From positions 1-64,000 of the forward strand of contig BMVA01000027.1 of NCBI GenBank assembly GCA_014650475.1: 64,000 bases of DNA, read 5' to 3'. The position numbers and the translations under genes are program-made. Positions 49,299 to 57,626 of the stretch are shown here, in pieces. How positions within the stretch are numbered: the stretch's first letter is position 1; each line of letters opens with the position of its first letter. The notes below the pieces were generated by a model. That model saw only the letters and a list, made by a program, of their open reading frames with translations. It had not been told where the DNA came from and ran no database searches. Origin of the DNA: Streptomyces albogriseolus (GTDB lineage: Bacteria > Actinomycetota > Actinomycetes > Streptomycetales > Streptomycetaceae).

Positions 49299-49934
49299 TC
49301 ACACCAGCAGGTCGTCGACCTGCGCCTCCCCCTCCCGGTAGCGCCGGGTGATCTCCGCCCCGCACGCGTCGGCGGTGCGCTGCAGCCGCTGCCGCCGGCG
49401 CGAAACCTGCTGCTCGTACCCCACCAGCCGGCCCATGGCGGCGCGCAGCTCGCCGTCCGTGCGGGCCCCCAGGTCGGAGAGCTCCACCTCGGCGAGCATC
49501 TCCGCGGCCAGCCGCCGGTACTCCTCGCTCCGCGGTGTGCCCAGCGTCAGATGGCGGGCGGAGGACCGGTGGCGCGCGGGGGTGTCCCGCAGAATCTCCG
49601 GCAGCCGCTTCACGACGGAGGTCTCCCCCGGCGCGACGGCCGCGGGCGCCCCGGCCGGCAGGTCACGCCGGGCCAGCTCCGCGCGCAGGATGTCGATCCG
49701 CCCCTGCAGCAGCCTCCGTACATAGCTGAGGTCGGCCTCGTCGCGCTGCGCGTCCCGCCGCCTCGCGCGCAGCTCGGCCAGGCTCAGCGCGGTCAGTCCG
49801 TCCTCCGCCCCGTCCACGGGCAGCGCGGGGCTGTCCGTGCGCTGTGTGGGCGGCCGGCGGAACTCCCGCTCCCCGGCGCCCCCTTGGGTCAACGCGACAG
49901 CCGCGGACGACTGCCCGGTCCCCGGTGTGCTCAT
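49299..49934 (-). CDS. rsiG: RsiG, c-di-GMP-dependent anti-sigma factor of WhiG
   Basis: 211 residues with two copies of the RsiG c-di-GMP motif E(x3)S(x2)R(x3)Q(x3)D: E66-S70-R73-Q77-D81 in one helix and E174-S178-R181-Q185-D189 in another. Both are complete. RsiG binds a c-di-GMP dimer between two antiparallel helices and then holds the sporulation sigma factor WhiG inactive. The N-terminal 45 residues are disordered. ATG 49934 has GAGG upstream. No DNA-binding domain, as expected. It lies alone between the acetyltransferase and divergent dtd, not next to whiG. Confidence 0.92.
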   Translation of the reverse strand: MSTPGTGQSSAAVALTQGGAGEREFRRPPTQRTDSPALPVDGAEDGLTALSLAELRARRRDAQRDEADLSYVRRLLQGRIDILRAELARRDLPAGAPAAVAPGETSVVKRLPEILRDTPARHRSSARHLTLGTPRSEEYRRLAAEMLAEVELSDLGARTDGELRAAMGRLVGYEQQVSRRRQRLQRTADACGAEITRRYREGEAQVDDLLV

Positions 49935-50111
49935 GTGCCTCAACCGTCCCCTCGACCGGCATGTGCCAGCATCGTGCCACCCCGATCGGCCACAATGTGA
50001 GCGAGTGGCCCCGATCCGCCCCAGATGGGCGCTAAGGAGTAAAAATAGCCCGACCGGGGTGGATCGCGGGCCGCCGTCGGGCGTCTGTTCGCGGACCGGC
50101 ATCATGGGCGT

Positions 50112-50537
50112 ATGCGTGCAGTGGTGCAGAGGGTGGACGGCGCGAGCGTCGTGGTGGACGGCGAGACCGTGGGGGAGATCGAGGGCGAGGGCCTGTGCGT
50201 CCTGGTCGGCGTCACCCACGAGGACACCAAGGAGAAGGCGGCGCAGCTCGCCCGCAAGCTGTGGTCGATCCGGATGCTGAAGGACGAGAGGTCCTGCAGC
50301 GACATCGGCGCCCCGCTCCTGGTGATCAGCCAGTTCACCCTCTACGGGGACGCCCGTAAGGGCCGCCGCCCCACCTGGAACGCGGCCGCTCCCGGCGACC
50401 TCGCGGAGCCGCTGGTCGACGAGGTGGTGGCGCAGCTGCGCGCGCTGGGCGCGACGGTGGCGACGGGCCGGTTCGGCGCGCAGATGCGGGTGTCGCTGAC
50501 GAACGACGGCCCGTTCACCGTGCTGCTGGAGATGTGA
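50112..50537 (+). CDS. dtd: D-aminoacyl-tRNA deacylase
   Basis: 141 residues, the usual DTD length. It recycles D-amino-acid-charged tRNAs in the cytosol. Both signature motifs are present: SQFTLYGD, and the cross-subunit Gly-Pro in [12 protein letters not shown]. The start [13 protein letters not shown] is canonical. Divergent from rsiG. Confidence 0.95.
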   Translation: MRAVVQRVDGASVVVDGETVGEIEGEGLCVLVGVTHEDTKEKAAQLARKLWSIRMLKDERSCSDIGAPLLVISQFTLYGDARKGRRPTWNAAAPGDLAEPLVDEVVAQLRALGATVATGRFGAQMRVSLTNDGPFTVLLEM

Positions 50538-50579
50538 GCCTTCGGACGGGAGCCGCACGGGCCTCGCGGGCCGGGCGGC

Positions 50580-51545
50580 TCAGGGCTCGACGACCGTCTC
50601 CTGTGCGGCGGCCGTGTCGCCTGCGAGCAGCCGGGCGTCCACCGGGACGTTCCGCTTCACCAGGGCGAGGGCGACCGGGCCCAGCTCGTGGTGGCGTACG
50701 GAGGTCGTGATGAAGCCGATCTTCCGGCCGTCCGGGCCGTCGTCCGCCAGGCGCAGCTCGGTGCCCGGCACGGGCAGGTGCACCTCGCTGCCGTCCAGGT
50801 GCAGGAAGACCAGCCGGCGCGGCGGCTTGCCCAGGTTCTGCACCCGGGCGACCGTCTCCTGGCCGCGGTAGCAGCCCTTCTGCAGATGCACGGCGGAGCC
50901 GATCCAGCCCAGCTCGTGCGGGATGGTGCGGTGGTCCGTCTCGAAGCCGAGCCGCGGGCGGTGCTGCTCGACGCGCAGCGCCTCGTAGGCGAGGAGCCCG
51001 GCGGCGGGGCCCGTCTTCCGCGCGTACTCCTCCAGGTCGCCGCGGGGCAGGAACAGGTCCCTGCCGTACGGCGTCTCGCGCACCGCCACGCCCTCGGGCA
51101 CCTCGGCGATGGACCCGGCGGGCAGGTGCACCACCGCGATGTCCGCGGTGCGGTCGGCGACCTCGACCCGGTAGAAGAACTTCATCGACTCCAGGTACGC
51201 GACCAGCGCCTCCTGGGTGCCGGGCTCGACGTGCGCCCAGGTCGTCTCCCCGTCGTCGACCAGGTAGAGCGCGTGCTCGATGTGGCCGTTGGCGGACAGG
51301 ATCAGCGCCTCGGTGGCCTGGTGCGGCGGCAGCTCCTGGACGTGCTGGGTGAGCAGCAGGTGGAGCCAGCCGAGCCGCTCGGGGCCGGAGACGGTGACGA
51401 CCCCGCGGTGGGACAGGTCGACGAAGCCGGTGCCGTCGGCGAGGGCGCGCTGCTCACGGAACAGGTCGCCGTAGTGGGCGGCCACGCCTTCGTCCACGCC
51501 CTCGGCGGGGACGGCGCCGGGCAGGGTCAGCAGGGGGCTTTTCAT
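50580..51545 (-). CDS. ygfZ: Folate-binding YgfZ-type protein
   Basis: 321 residues. The family signature KGCYRGQETVAR with its conserved Cys is present, and the fold is GcvT-like (THF-binding region VDLSHRGVVTVSGPERLGWL). YgfZ/CAF17 proteins assist radical-SAM and iron-sulfur cluster enzymes. It lies 10 bp downstream of nur on the same strand and probably belongs to its transcription unit. Confidence 0.92.
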   Translation of the reverse strand: MKSPLLTLPGAVPAEGVDEGVAAHYGDLFREQRALADGTGFVDLSHRGVVTVSGPERLGWLHLLLTQHVQELPPHQATEALILSANGHIEHALYLVDDGETTWAHVEPGTQEALVAYLESMKFFYRVEVADRTADIAVVHLPAGSIAEVPEGVAVRETPYGRDLFLPRGDLEEYARKTGPAAGLLAYEALRVEQHRPRLGFETDHRTIPHELGWIGSAVHLQKGCYRGQETVARVQNLGKPPRRLVFLHLDGSEVHLPVPGTELRLADDGPDGRKIGFITTSVRHHELGPVALALVKRNVPVDARLLAGDTAAAQETVVEP

Positions 51546-51554
51546 ACGCCTAGC

Positions 51555-51992
51555 CTACGACTCGGTAGTTGAAGTCTTCAGGGAACAGTCCTGGCACCGG
51601 CCGAAGATCGCGAAGTGCTTCATGTCGGTGTCGAACCCGAAGGTGTCCCGCAGCTTCTCCGTGAACTCGGCGGCCACCTCCACGTCCGCCTCGATCACCT
51701 TGGTGCAGTCGCGGCAGACCAGGTGCAGGTGGTGGTGGCGGTCGGCGAGGTGGTAGGTCGGCGCGCCGTGCCCGAGGTGGGCGTGGCTGACCAGGCCCAG
51801 CTCCTCCAGCAGCTCCAGCGTGCGGTACACGGTGGAGATGTTGACCCCCGACGCCGTCTTCCTCACTTCCACGAGGATGTCGTCGGGGGTCGCGTGCTCC
51901 AGGGTGTCGACGGCTTCGAGCACGAGCTGGCGCTGGGGCGTCAGCCGGTACCCGCGCTGCCTGAGGTCGCTCTTCCAGTCGGTGCTCACCAC
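51555..51992 (-). CDS. nur: Nickel-responsive Fur-family regulator Nur
   Basis: 145 residues, near identical in remembered sequence to Streptomyces coelicolor Nur. Winged helix 1-80 (RGYRLTPQRQLVLEAVDTLE). The nickel-site ligands His33, His86, His88 and His90 and the M-site ligands His70, His72 and His126 are all present at the published positions. The C-terminal Cys pair CRDC / CQDC is present. Nur represses nickel uptake and the Fe superoxide dismutase when nickel is plentiful. The start is GTG 51992; GTG 51989 is possible and the leader is very short. Confidence 0.95.
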   Translation of the reverse strand: MVSTDWKSDLRQRGYRLTPQRQLVLEAVDTLEHATPDDILVEVRKTASGVNISTVYRTLELLEELGLVSHAHLGHGAPTYHLADRHHHLHLVCRDCTKVIEADVEVAAEFTEKLRDTFGFDTDMKHFAIFGRCQDCSLKTSTTES

Positions 51993-52062
51993 ACCACGAG
52001 TCTAGGGCCTGGCCCCCGGAACGCTCCGGGGCCGGACGGCCCTGCCCCGGACGCCGGCGTGC

Positions 52063-52638
52063 CTACTTGAAGAACGCGATGCCGTCGTCCGGCATGTCGT
52101 CGGGCAGGGCCTTGGCCCAGCGCTCGACGTCCTCCGGGGTGACGACCTTCTTCAGGTGCGCCGACATGTAGGGGCGCAGCTCGACCTCGGGGGTCTGCTT
52201 CTCGCCGACCCACATCAGGTCGCTCTTGACGTAGCCGTACAGCCGCTTGCCGCCGGAGTACGGGCCGGAGGCGGCGGTGCGCGCCACGGCGTCCGTCACC
52301 AGGTCGATCTGCGGCTTCTTGTCGGCCATCTCGCCGTACCAGATCTCGACGACGCCGTCGTGGCGGACCATGGTCACCTCGACCTTGCGGTCGGCGTCGA
52401 TGCGCCAGTAGCCGTGCTCCGACTCCAGCGGGCGGACCTTGTTGCCGTCGCCGTCGAGCACCCAGGTGCGCGAGGTGTACTCCAGGAAGTCCCGCCCGTC
52501 GTGGGTGAAGGTGACCTCCTGGCCGAAGTTGCACTTCTCGGCGCCGGGGAAGTCGTGCACACCCGCACCTGCCCAGTTGCCGAGCAGGAACGCGAGCGGG
52601 ACGAGGTCCTTGTGCAGGTCGGACGGGATCTCGATCAT
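52063..52638 (-). CDS. Nitrobindin-like heme-binding domain protein (DUF1794)
   Basis: 191 residues forming a ten-strand lipocalin-like barrel. The family GxWxGxG motif is GNWAGAG, with barrel strands TSRTWVLDGDGN, VEVTMVRHDGVVEIWYGEMA and RLYGYVKSDLMWVG. The His in RPYMSAHLKK is the likely axial heme ligand. A longer C-terminal tail (PEDVERWAKALPDDMPDDGI) extends the usual 160 residues. Related proteins react with NO or peroxynitrite. Upstream of nur on the same strand. Confidence 0.87.
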   Translation of the reverse strand: MIEIPSDLHKDLVPLAFLLGNWAGAGVHDFPGAEKCNFGQEVTFTHDGRDFLEYTSRTWVLDGDGNKVRPLESEHGYWRIDADRKVEVTMVRHDGVVEIWYGEMADKKPQIDLVTDAVARTAASGPYSGGKRLYGYVKSDLMWVGEKQTPEVELRPYMSAHLKKVVTPEDVERWAKALPDDMPDDGIAFFK

Positions 52639-52661
52639 GAGGGGTACTTCCTGGTTCGCGG

Positions 52662-52760
52662 TCAGCGCTGGCCCTGGAACAGCTTCTTCACGGTCAGTCC
52701 GGCGAAGGCGAGGACGCCGACGCAGACCAGGACCAGCAGGGCTGAGAAGAAGATCTCCAC
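52662..52760 (-). CDS. 32-residue single-pass membrane peptide
   Basis: GTG 52760 with an excellent ribosome site (AAGGAGCACCCC). One hydrophobic helix (IFFSALLVLVCVGVLAFAGL) precedes TVKKLFQGQR. It lies 24 bp upstream of the nitrobindin-like gene on the same strand and is probably the first gene of that unit. Too short for usual gene finders. Confidence 0.6.
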   Translation of the reverse strand: MEIFFSALLVLVCVGVLAFAGLTVKKLFQGQR

Positions 52761-52865
52761 GGGGTGCTCCTTGAGCGGGGGTGCGAGGGTGTGCACAGGG
52801 CCGGCCCCCAGCTTACGCGGCCGGGTACGGCACCCGTCGTGCGAGGTGCCGCACCCCCGCGCGGC

Positions 52866-53720
52866 TCAGCCCAGCAGCTGGCTCTGCAGCACGACCGTCT
52901 GCCGGAACGGCACCGCGTGCGCGGTCCCCTTCCGGGACTGCAGCACGACGGCCAGCACGTCGCCGGAGACGAGGTACGCCTGCCGGTCGTGCTCGGCGCC
53001 GCGCGGCTCGGCCTCGTCGTACACGGTGCGCTGCACGCCGGCGACCGTGGCAGCCTCCGGGAACGTCTCGTCGCCGACCACGTTCTCCGTCCCGGTCACC
53101 CGGTGGGCGGGGCCGCTGTACGGGAACAGCACGCCGTGGAACCGGTCGTCCGCCACGGCCGCGGTGTCGAACCGCAGCAGGTAGATCCGGGTGCGGGTGC
53201 CGTCCTCGGTGGTCCAGCCGCGCGCGGCGATGTGCCGCAGGCCCCAGTCGACGAGGCGCTGCCGGAACTCGTCCCGGTCCTCCTTCTCCGCGATCTCCTT
53301 CAGAAAGACGTCCGCAGGCAGCCACCCCTGCGCGCCGCGCAGCGCCCTGTTCTCCTTCGCGCCCTTCGGCGCGGGCAGCAGGAGGGCGCGCAGATCGGCG
53401 TGGTGGGTGCCGGCCGGGTTGGACTCGGCCTGCGGACCGGGGCTGCCGGAGGGCAGCGGCGGCTTCGTCAGCGTCGGGTAGTCCCAGCGCCCGTCGGACT
53501 CCGTCGCCAGGCCGGGCACGTCCGTGCGTTCCATGCGCGTGATCCCGTACGCCGTGCCGGCTGCGGCCACGGCGAACACGACGACGGCGGCGGACCAGCG
53601 CAGGGCGGCGCGGAGCCCTCGGCGGTCCCTGCGCACCGCGGGCGGCGCGGCCGGTTCGGCGGGGACCTCCGGCGGCTCGGCCGGCGGGTCCGCGACGGGG
53701 GTCTGCTGCTGCTCGGTCAT
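52866..53720 (-). CDS. Membrane-anchored protein C of three-gene operon, unknown
   Basis: 284 residues. Disordered acidic/Pro-rich start (1-30), one transmembrane helix (AALRWSAAVVVFAVAAAGTA), then a roughly 220-residue external domain with LRALLLPAPKGAKENRALRG and YLLRFDTAAVADDRF. Shares topology and a LL(L)P/KP-GAK-type segment with proteins A and B; likely ancient paralogues. No function is known. Its ATG overlaps the preceding stop (ATGA). Last gene of the operon. Confidence 0.65.
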   Translation of the reverse strand: MTEQQQTPVADPPAEPPEVPAEPAAPPAVRRDRRGLRAALRWSAAVVVFAVAAAGTAYGITRMERTDVPGLATESDGRWDYPTLTKPPLPSGSPGPQAESNPAGTHHADLRALLLPAPKGAKENRALRGAQGWLPADVFLKEIAEKEDRDEFRQRLVDWGLRHIAARGWTTEDGTRTRIYLLRFDTAAVADDRFHGVLFPYSGPAHRVTGTENVVGDETFPEAATVAGVQRTVYDEAEPRGAEHDRQAYLVSGDVLAVVLQSRKGTAHAVPFRQTVVLQSQLLG

Positions 53721-54511
53721 ACGGCCTTCCCCGGTTCCTCGATGCGGTCGAGCTGCTCGCGGACCAGGGCGGCGACGCTCTTGGCGTCGATCGGCGCCAC
53801 GGCGCGCGCGGTGACGGTGACCAGGACGTCACCGACGTGGGCGGTGCAGAACATGGCCTCGATGTCCCGGTCGTCGTCCTTGGGCGGCAGGAAACACGCC
53901 GCGTCCTTGTGGCCCTCGATCCTCGGCCCCTTCCGCAGGACGTCCAGGGCCTCGAGGAACTCGGCCTGAGACCGTGCGAGACCGCGCACGGCGGACCGGT
54001 TGTCCATCTGCGAGAGCACGACGCTCGCCGTGTAGACGTCGTCCTGGTAGAGGCTCGCCGCCCCGCTGACGTAGCTGCGCATCGCCATGCCGGTGATGCG
54101 GCGCCGGTCGATCTCCTTCTCCAGCCGCTTGCGCTGGGAACGCGGCAGACCCTGCAGCGCCTCCTTCTGCAGTGCGGTCGCGCGGGCGCCGCTGAGCTCC
54201 GCGTCCGCGCCGAACTCGCCGATGTCGGGCCCCCGCATCCGGCCGTCCTCCCCGTACGGGAGGAGCAGCGAGGCGAGGCCCTGCGGCGCGGGCGGCTCCC
54301 CGTCCGCGGGATCGGTCCTGGGCAGCCGCCACGACGGCGCTCCGGGGTCCCGGTCGGCGTTCGCCACGGTCACGGCGGTGATGCCCGTACCGGCGGCGAC
54401 GGCGCCGGTCAGCAGGACGCCCACGGCCACGAAAACGGCTCGGCGGCGCCGTGACGCGGCAGGGCGGTCCGGCTGCTGCGGCCGGCCGGATTCGTCGAGG
54501 GTCTCGCTCAC
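53717..54511 (-). CDS. Membrane-anchored protein B of three-gene operon, unknown
   Basis: 264 residues. Short basic cytoplasmic start, transmembrane helix (AVFVAVGVLLTGAVAAGTGI), external domain with LASLLLPYGEDGRMRGPDIG, a conserved pair of Cys (KDAACFLPP and AMFCTAHVGD) and a C-terminal helix VAALVREQLDRIEEPG. GTG 54511 overlaps the stop of gene A (GTGA). Function unknown; the fold resembles the sibling proteins. Confidence 0.65.
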   Translation of the reverse strand: MSETLDESGRPQQPDRPAASRRRRAVFVAVGVLLTGAVAAGTGITAVTVANADRDPGAPSWRLPRTDPADGEPPAPQGLASLLLPYGEDGRMRGPDIGEFGADAELSGARATALQKEALQGLPRSQRKRLEKEIDRRRITGMAMRSYVSGAASLYQDDVYTASVVLSQMDNRSAVRGLARSQAEFLEALDVLRKGPRIEGHKDAACFLPPKDDDRDIEAMFCTAHVGDVLVTVTARAVAPIDAKSVAALVREQLDRIEEPGKAV

Positions 54512-55260
54512 AACCGCTCCATCTGCCGCTCGGCCACGTCCATGATCCTCTTCTTGGGGACGGGCTCGCGCCCCGTCACCCACACGCTCATCGCGATGTC
54601 CCCGCGCCAGGCGTGCGCCTCGGCGCTGTACTCGGGCGCGAAGCCGGGCTCGATCCCGGGTTCGGTCCCGGGTTCGGTCATGACGTAGGCCCGGCCGTTA
54701 CCGGTGCCGGGTATCGCCCAGCTGTCGTTCGGCCGCACCTCCGCCCAGCGCTGGGCGTCGTCGGCGGCGTCCGTGGCCGCCGTGTACTCCTCCTGACGAA
54801 ACTGGGTGAGACGGATCACCACGGTGTATCCGTCGTCCTCCCAGACCGTCATGACCGACCGCCGGAACTCGTCCATGACGAGATCGCCGAACGCCTCGCC
54901 GGGCTGTGTCCAGGTCTCGGCGAGGGCGGCGATGTCCAGCCAGCGGACGCCCTCCCTCAGCCACTCCGTGTGCTTCGCACCACGCGGCTTCTTCAACAGC
55001 AGCTCACGCAGGTCGCCGTCGGTCCTCACCCGCCGGTCCTGCGAAGCGGGCAGAGGCGCCGGCCCTTCACCCCGGGCCTGTGCGAGCACCGGCTGCGACA
55101 GCGGCGGCAGCGGGGTGGGCTCACGTCCGGCCTGGACGAGATAGCCGGTGCAGGTCCCGGCGACCAGGCCCAGCACCAGGGCGGTCCCGATCAGCGCGGT
55201 GGTCCGCCCCCTGCGCCGCCGGCCGGCTTCTTCCTCGGTTCGTTCCAAGACGTCCCCCAC
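54508..55260 (-). CDS. Membrane-anchored protein A of three-gene operon, unknown
   Basis: 250 residues. Basic N-terminus (GRRRRGRTTALIG), transmembrane helix (TALVLGLVAGTCTGYLVQAG), external domain with LRELLLKKPRGAKHTEWLRE and VVIRLTQFRQEEYTAATDAA, C-terminal helix KKRIMDVAERQMERL. GTG 55260 starts the operon A-B-C. No known domain recognised. Confidence 0.65.
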   Translation of the reverse strand: MGDVLERTEEEAGRRRRGRTTALIGTALVLGLVAGTCTGYLVQAGREPTPLPPLSQPVLAQARGEGPAPLPASQDRRVRTDGDLRELLLKKPRGAKHTEWLREGVRWLDIAALAETWTQPGEAFGDLVMDEFRRSVMTVWEDDGYTVVIRLTQFRQEEYTAATDAADDAQRWAEVRPNDSWAIPGTGNGRAYVMTEPGTEPGIEPGFAPEYSAEAHAWRGDIAMSVWVTGREPVPKKRIMDVAERQMERL

Positions 55261-55346
55261 AAAGAGTGAACGCGCGTTCGGTCCGCGCGCACAGGAGACT
55301 CACAGCCGGTGACCGGAGTTGCGGCGATCATGATTACGATTCGGTC

Positions 55347-55709
55347 ATGGCGAAGAAGCTCGTGATCAAGGTGACCGCCGGGGCCGACGCACCCGAGCGC
55401 TGTTCTCAGGCGTTCACGGTGGCCGCCGTGGCCGCGGCCAGTGGGGTCGAGGTGTCGCTGTGGCTCACCGGGGAGTCGGCGTGGTTCGCGCTGCCGGGGC
55501 GGGCCGCCGGGTTCGAGCTGCCGCACGCCGCTCCGCTGCCGGACCTGCTGGACTCGGTGCTGGCGGCCGGGCAGGTCACGCTGTGCACGCAGTGCGCGGC
55601 GCGCCGGGACATCACGGAGAAGGACGTGATCGAGGGCGTGCGGATCGCGGGCGCGCAGGTCTTCGTGCAGGAGGCCATGGCGGACGGCGCCCAGGCCCTC
55701 GTGTACTGA
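55347..55709 (+). CDS. DsrE-family sulfur-transfer-like protein
   Basis: 120 residues with a DsrE/F fold: KKLVIKVTAGADAPERCSQA, GVEVSLWLTGESAWFALPG, and a CTQCAARRDI motif whose Cys is the candidate sulfur-accepting residue. The small size and C-x-x-C fit single-domain DsrE proteins of sulfur relay. Located just before the sulfurtransferase cluster, convergent with DUF3099. Confidence 0.85.
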   Translation: MAKKLVIKVTAGADAPERCSQAFTVAAVAAASGVEVSLWLTGESAWFALPGRAAGFELPHAAPLPDLLDSVLAAGQVTLCTQCAARRDITEKDVIEGVRIAGAQVFVQEAMADGAQALVY

Positions 55710-55714
55710 CGGGC

Positions 55715-55975
55715 CTACCGGGGCCCCTTCCTGCCGTCCAGCTCGTCCCACCACTCGTCGGACTGCGGGTCGCCGGAGGGGGCGTCCCACCAGCGGTCGT
55801 CGGGTCCGCGCCGGTTGGCGACCACCGCGGCGACCGGCGGGATCACCATGGCGACCAGGCACATCGCCACGGCGGCCGGCACCGACCAGAGGCGTACGAC
55901 GCCCCAGGCCAGGACGAACAGCCCGATGCAGCCGCCCATCAGCACGAAGTAGGCGTGGCGCCTGCGCGCGTACAT
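55715..55975 (-). CDS. DUF3099 membrane protein
   Basis: 86 residues, two hydrophobic helices (AYFVLMGGCIGLFVLAWGVV; WSVPAAVAMCLVAMVIPPVA) and an acidic Trp-rich tail (DDRWWDAPSGDPQSDEWWDE). Actinobacterial DUF3099 family; unknown function. Confidence 0.8.
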   Translation of the reverse strand: MYARRRHAYFVLMGGCIGLFVLAWGVVRLWSVPAAVAMCLVAMVIPPVAAVVANRRGPDDRWWDAPSGDPQSDEWWDELDGRKGPR

Positions 55976-56000
55976 GTCTCCAGCGTAGGTCCGGGCATGC

Positions 56001-56034
56001 CGAAGGGCCGCGTCCAGAAGGACGCGGCCCTTCG
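56001..56034 (-). terminator. Terminator after the sulfurtransferase operon
   Basis: 15-bp perfect stem CGAAGGGCCGCGTCC / GGACGCGGCCCTTCG with AGAA loop, directly beyond the sseC-like stop on the minus strand. Confidence 0.85.
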
Positions 56035-56045
56035 TACGGGCCTGC

Positions 56046-56333
56046 TCAGACCGCGATCGCGACCTCGGCCAGGCCGCCCTGCTGGGCGACGACCGTGCGG
56101 TCGGCGCTGCCGCCGGGCACCAGGGCGCGGACGGTCCAGGTGCCCTCCGCCGCGTAGAAGCGGAACTGTCCGGTCGCGGAGGTGGGGACCTCCGCGGTGA
56201 ACTCGCCGGTCGAGTCGAGGAGACGGACGTATCCCGTCACCGGCTCTCCGTCACGGGTCACCTGACCCTGGATGGTGGTCTCACCGGGCTTGATCGTCGA
56301 GGCGTCCGGGCCGCCGGCCTTCGCACCGCACAT
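56046..56333 (-). CDS. sseC: SseC-like DUF1416 protein
   Basis: 95 residues, DUF1416 family: MCGAKAGGPDAS start, GQVTRDGEPVTGYVRLLDS and GQFRFYAAEGTWTVRALV. It is a small carboxypeptidase-regulatory-like beta sandwich that always follows thiosulfate sulfurtransferase in actinobacteria and may assist it. 32 bp downstream of that gene on the same strand. Confidence 0.88.
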   Translation of the reverse strand: MCGAKAGGPDASTIKPGETTIQGQVTRDGEPVTGYVRLLDSTGEFTAEVPTSATGQFRFYAAEGTWTVRALVPGGSADRTVVAQQGGLAEVAIAV

Positions 56334-56365
56334 GTCTTACTCCTGAGAGGTCGGTCGGGGTGGGA

Positions 56366-57211
56366 TTACTTGCCGGAGCCGAGCTCGATCGGCACGCCGA
56401 CGAGGGAGCCGTACTCGGTCCAGGAGCCGTCGTAGTTCTTGACGTTCTCCACGCCGAGCAGCTCGTGCAGCACGAACCAGGTCAGCGCGGAGCGCTCACC
56501 GATGCGGCAGTAGGCGATGGTGTCCTTGGCCAGGTCGACGTCCTCGCCGGCGTAGAGCTCCTTGAGCTCCTCGTCGGACTTGAAGGTGCCGTCGTCGTTG
56601 GCGTTCTTCGACCACGGGATGTTCTTGGCGCTCGGCACGTGGCCGGGGCGCTGCGACTGCTCCTGCGGCAGGTGGGCCGGGGCGAGCAGCTTGCCGGAGA
56701 ACTCGTCGGGCGACCGCACGTCGACCAGGTTCTGCGCGCCGATGGCCTTCACGACGTCGTCGCGGAAGGCGCGGATGGACGTGTCCTGCGGCTTGGCCTT
56801 GTAGTCCGTCTTCGGGCGCTCCGGCACCTCGTCGCCGGCGACCAGCTCGCGGGCGTCGAGCTCCCACTTCTTGCGGCCGCCGTCGAGGAGCTTGACGTTC
56901 TCGTGGCCGTACAGCTTGAAGTACCAGTACGCGTACGAGGCGAACCAGTTGTTGTTGCCGCCGTAGAGGACGACCGTGTGGTCGTTGGCGATGCCCTTGT
57001 CGGACAGGAGCTTCTCGAAGCCGGCCTGGTCGACGAAGTCACGGCGGACCGGGTCCTGAAGGTCCTGCGTCCAGTCGATCCGGATGGCGTTCTTGATGTG
57101 GTTCTTGTCGTAGGCGGACGTGTCCTCGTCCACCTCGACGATCGCGATGGTCGGGTCGTCCAGGTGCTCCTGGAGCCAATCGGCGTCGACCAGGACGTCG
57201 CTGCGAGCCAT
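56366..57211 (-). CDS. cysA: Thiosulfate sulfurtransferase (rhodanese)
   Basis: 281 residues with two rhodanese domains. Domain 2 holds the active-site loop TIAYCRIGERSALTW with the catalytic Cys and the CRxGxR anion pocket of thiosulfate-specific enzymes. Domain 1 (VLVDADWLQEHLDDPTIAIV) is inactive, as usual. It moves sulfane sulfur from thiosulfate to cyanide or thiol acceptors. ATG 57211 follows GGAGGAGAACAGC. It is preceded by a Cys-rich leader peptide (57339-57446). Confidence 0.94.
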   Translation of the reverse strand: MARSDVLVDADWLQEHLDDPTIAIVEVDEDTSAYDKNHIKNAIRIDWTQDLQDPVRRDFVDQAGFEKLLSDKGIANDHTVVLYGGNNNWFASYAYWYFKLYGHENVKLLDGGRKKWELDARELVAGDEVPERPKTDYKAKPQDTSIRAFRDDVVKAIGAQNLVDVRSPDEFSGKLLAPAHLPQEQSQRPGHVPSAKNIPWSKNANDDGTFKSDEELKELYAGEDVDLAKDTIAYCRIGERSALTWFVLHELLGVENVKNYDGSWTEYGSLVGVPIELGSGK

Positions 57212-57338
57212 GCTGTTCTCCTCCGGGGCAGTTGCGGGGGGCGTGCGGGTATGAGGGTGCGCACGCGCCCAGGCCGGGGCGGCGCACGGGTTCCCTGGAC
57301 GGGAACGGAGCGGGAATGCGGACGGAAGACGCGTCCGC

Positions 57339-57446
57339 TCAGAAGGTGCGACAGAGCATGGCGGCGACACGGCACAGGTCCACTGCCCGCCGCTTCGTGA
57401 GATCCGCCTGTCCCCTCGGACGGAGGACGCTCGTCTGACACTGCAT
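57339..57446 (-). CDS. Cys-containing leader peptide upstream of the sulfurtransferase
   Basis: 35 residues, MQCQTSVLRPRGQADLTKRR then AVDLCRVAAMLCRTF. Its C-terminus follows the actinobacterial putative leader-peptide pattern (VDL-x-RVA-x-x-x-CR) found before sulfur genes. Cys codons near the end (VDLCRVA and LLCR-like MLCR) would stall ribosomes when cysteine is scarce and expose the downstream gene. It lies 128 bp upstream of ATG 57211. No strong ribosome site is visible. Confidence 0.7.
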   Translation of the reverse strand: MQCQTSVLRPRGQADLTKRRAVDLCRVAAMLCRTF

Positions 57447-57626
57447 GGGGACGATCGTAGGGACGGACGAGGGGCCCTGTCACCGGCGTGTCGCATACTG
57501 AGACGAGATCGTCCAACACTCGATACGCCGAGCGGGAAAAACGCCCTCCCGAGCGTCCGCGGCCCTCACCGCCCGGCCGCTCCATCTGTCCAGCGGACGT
57601 ACCCGTCTCGCCCACCGGACACCCGC

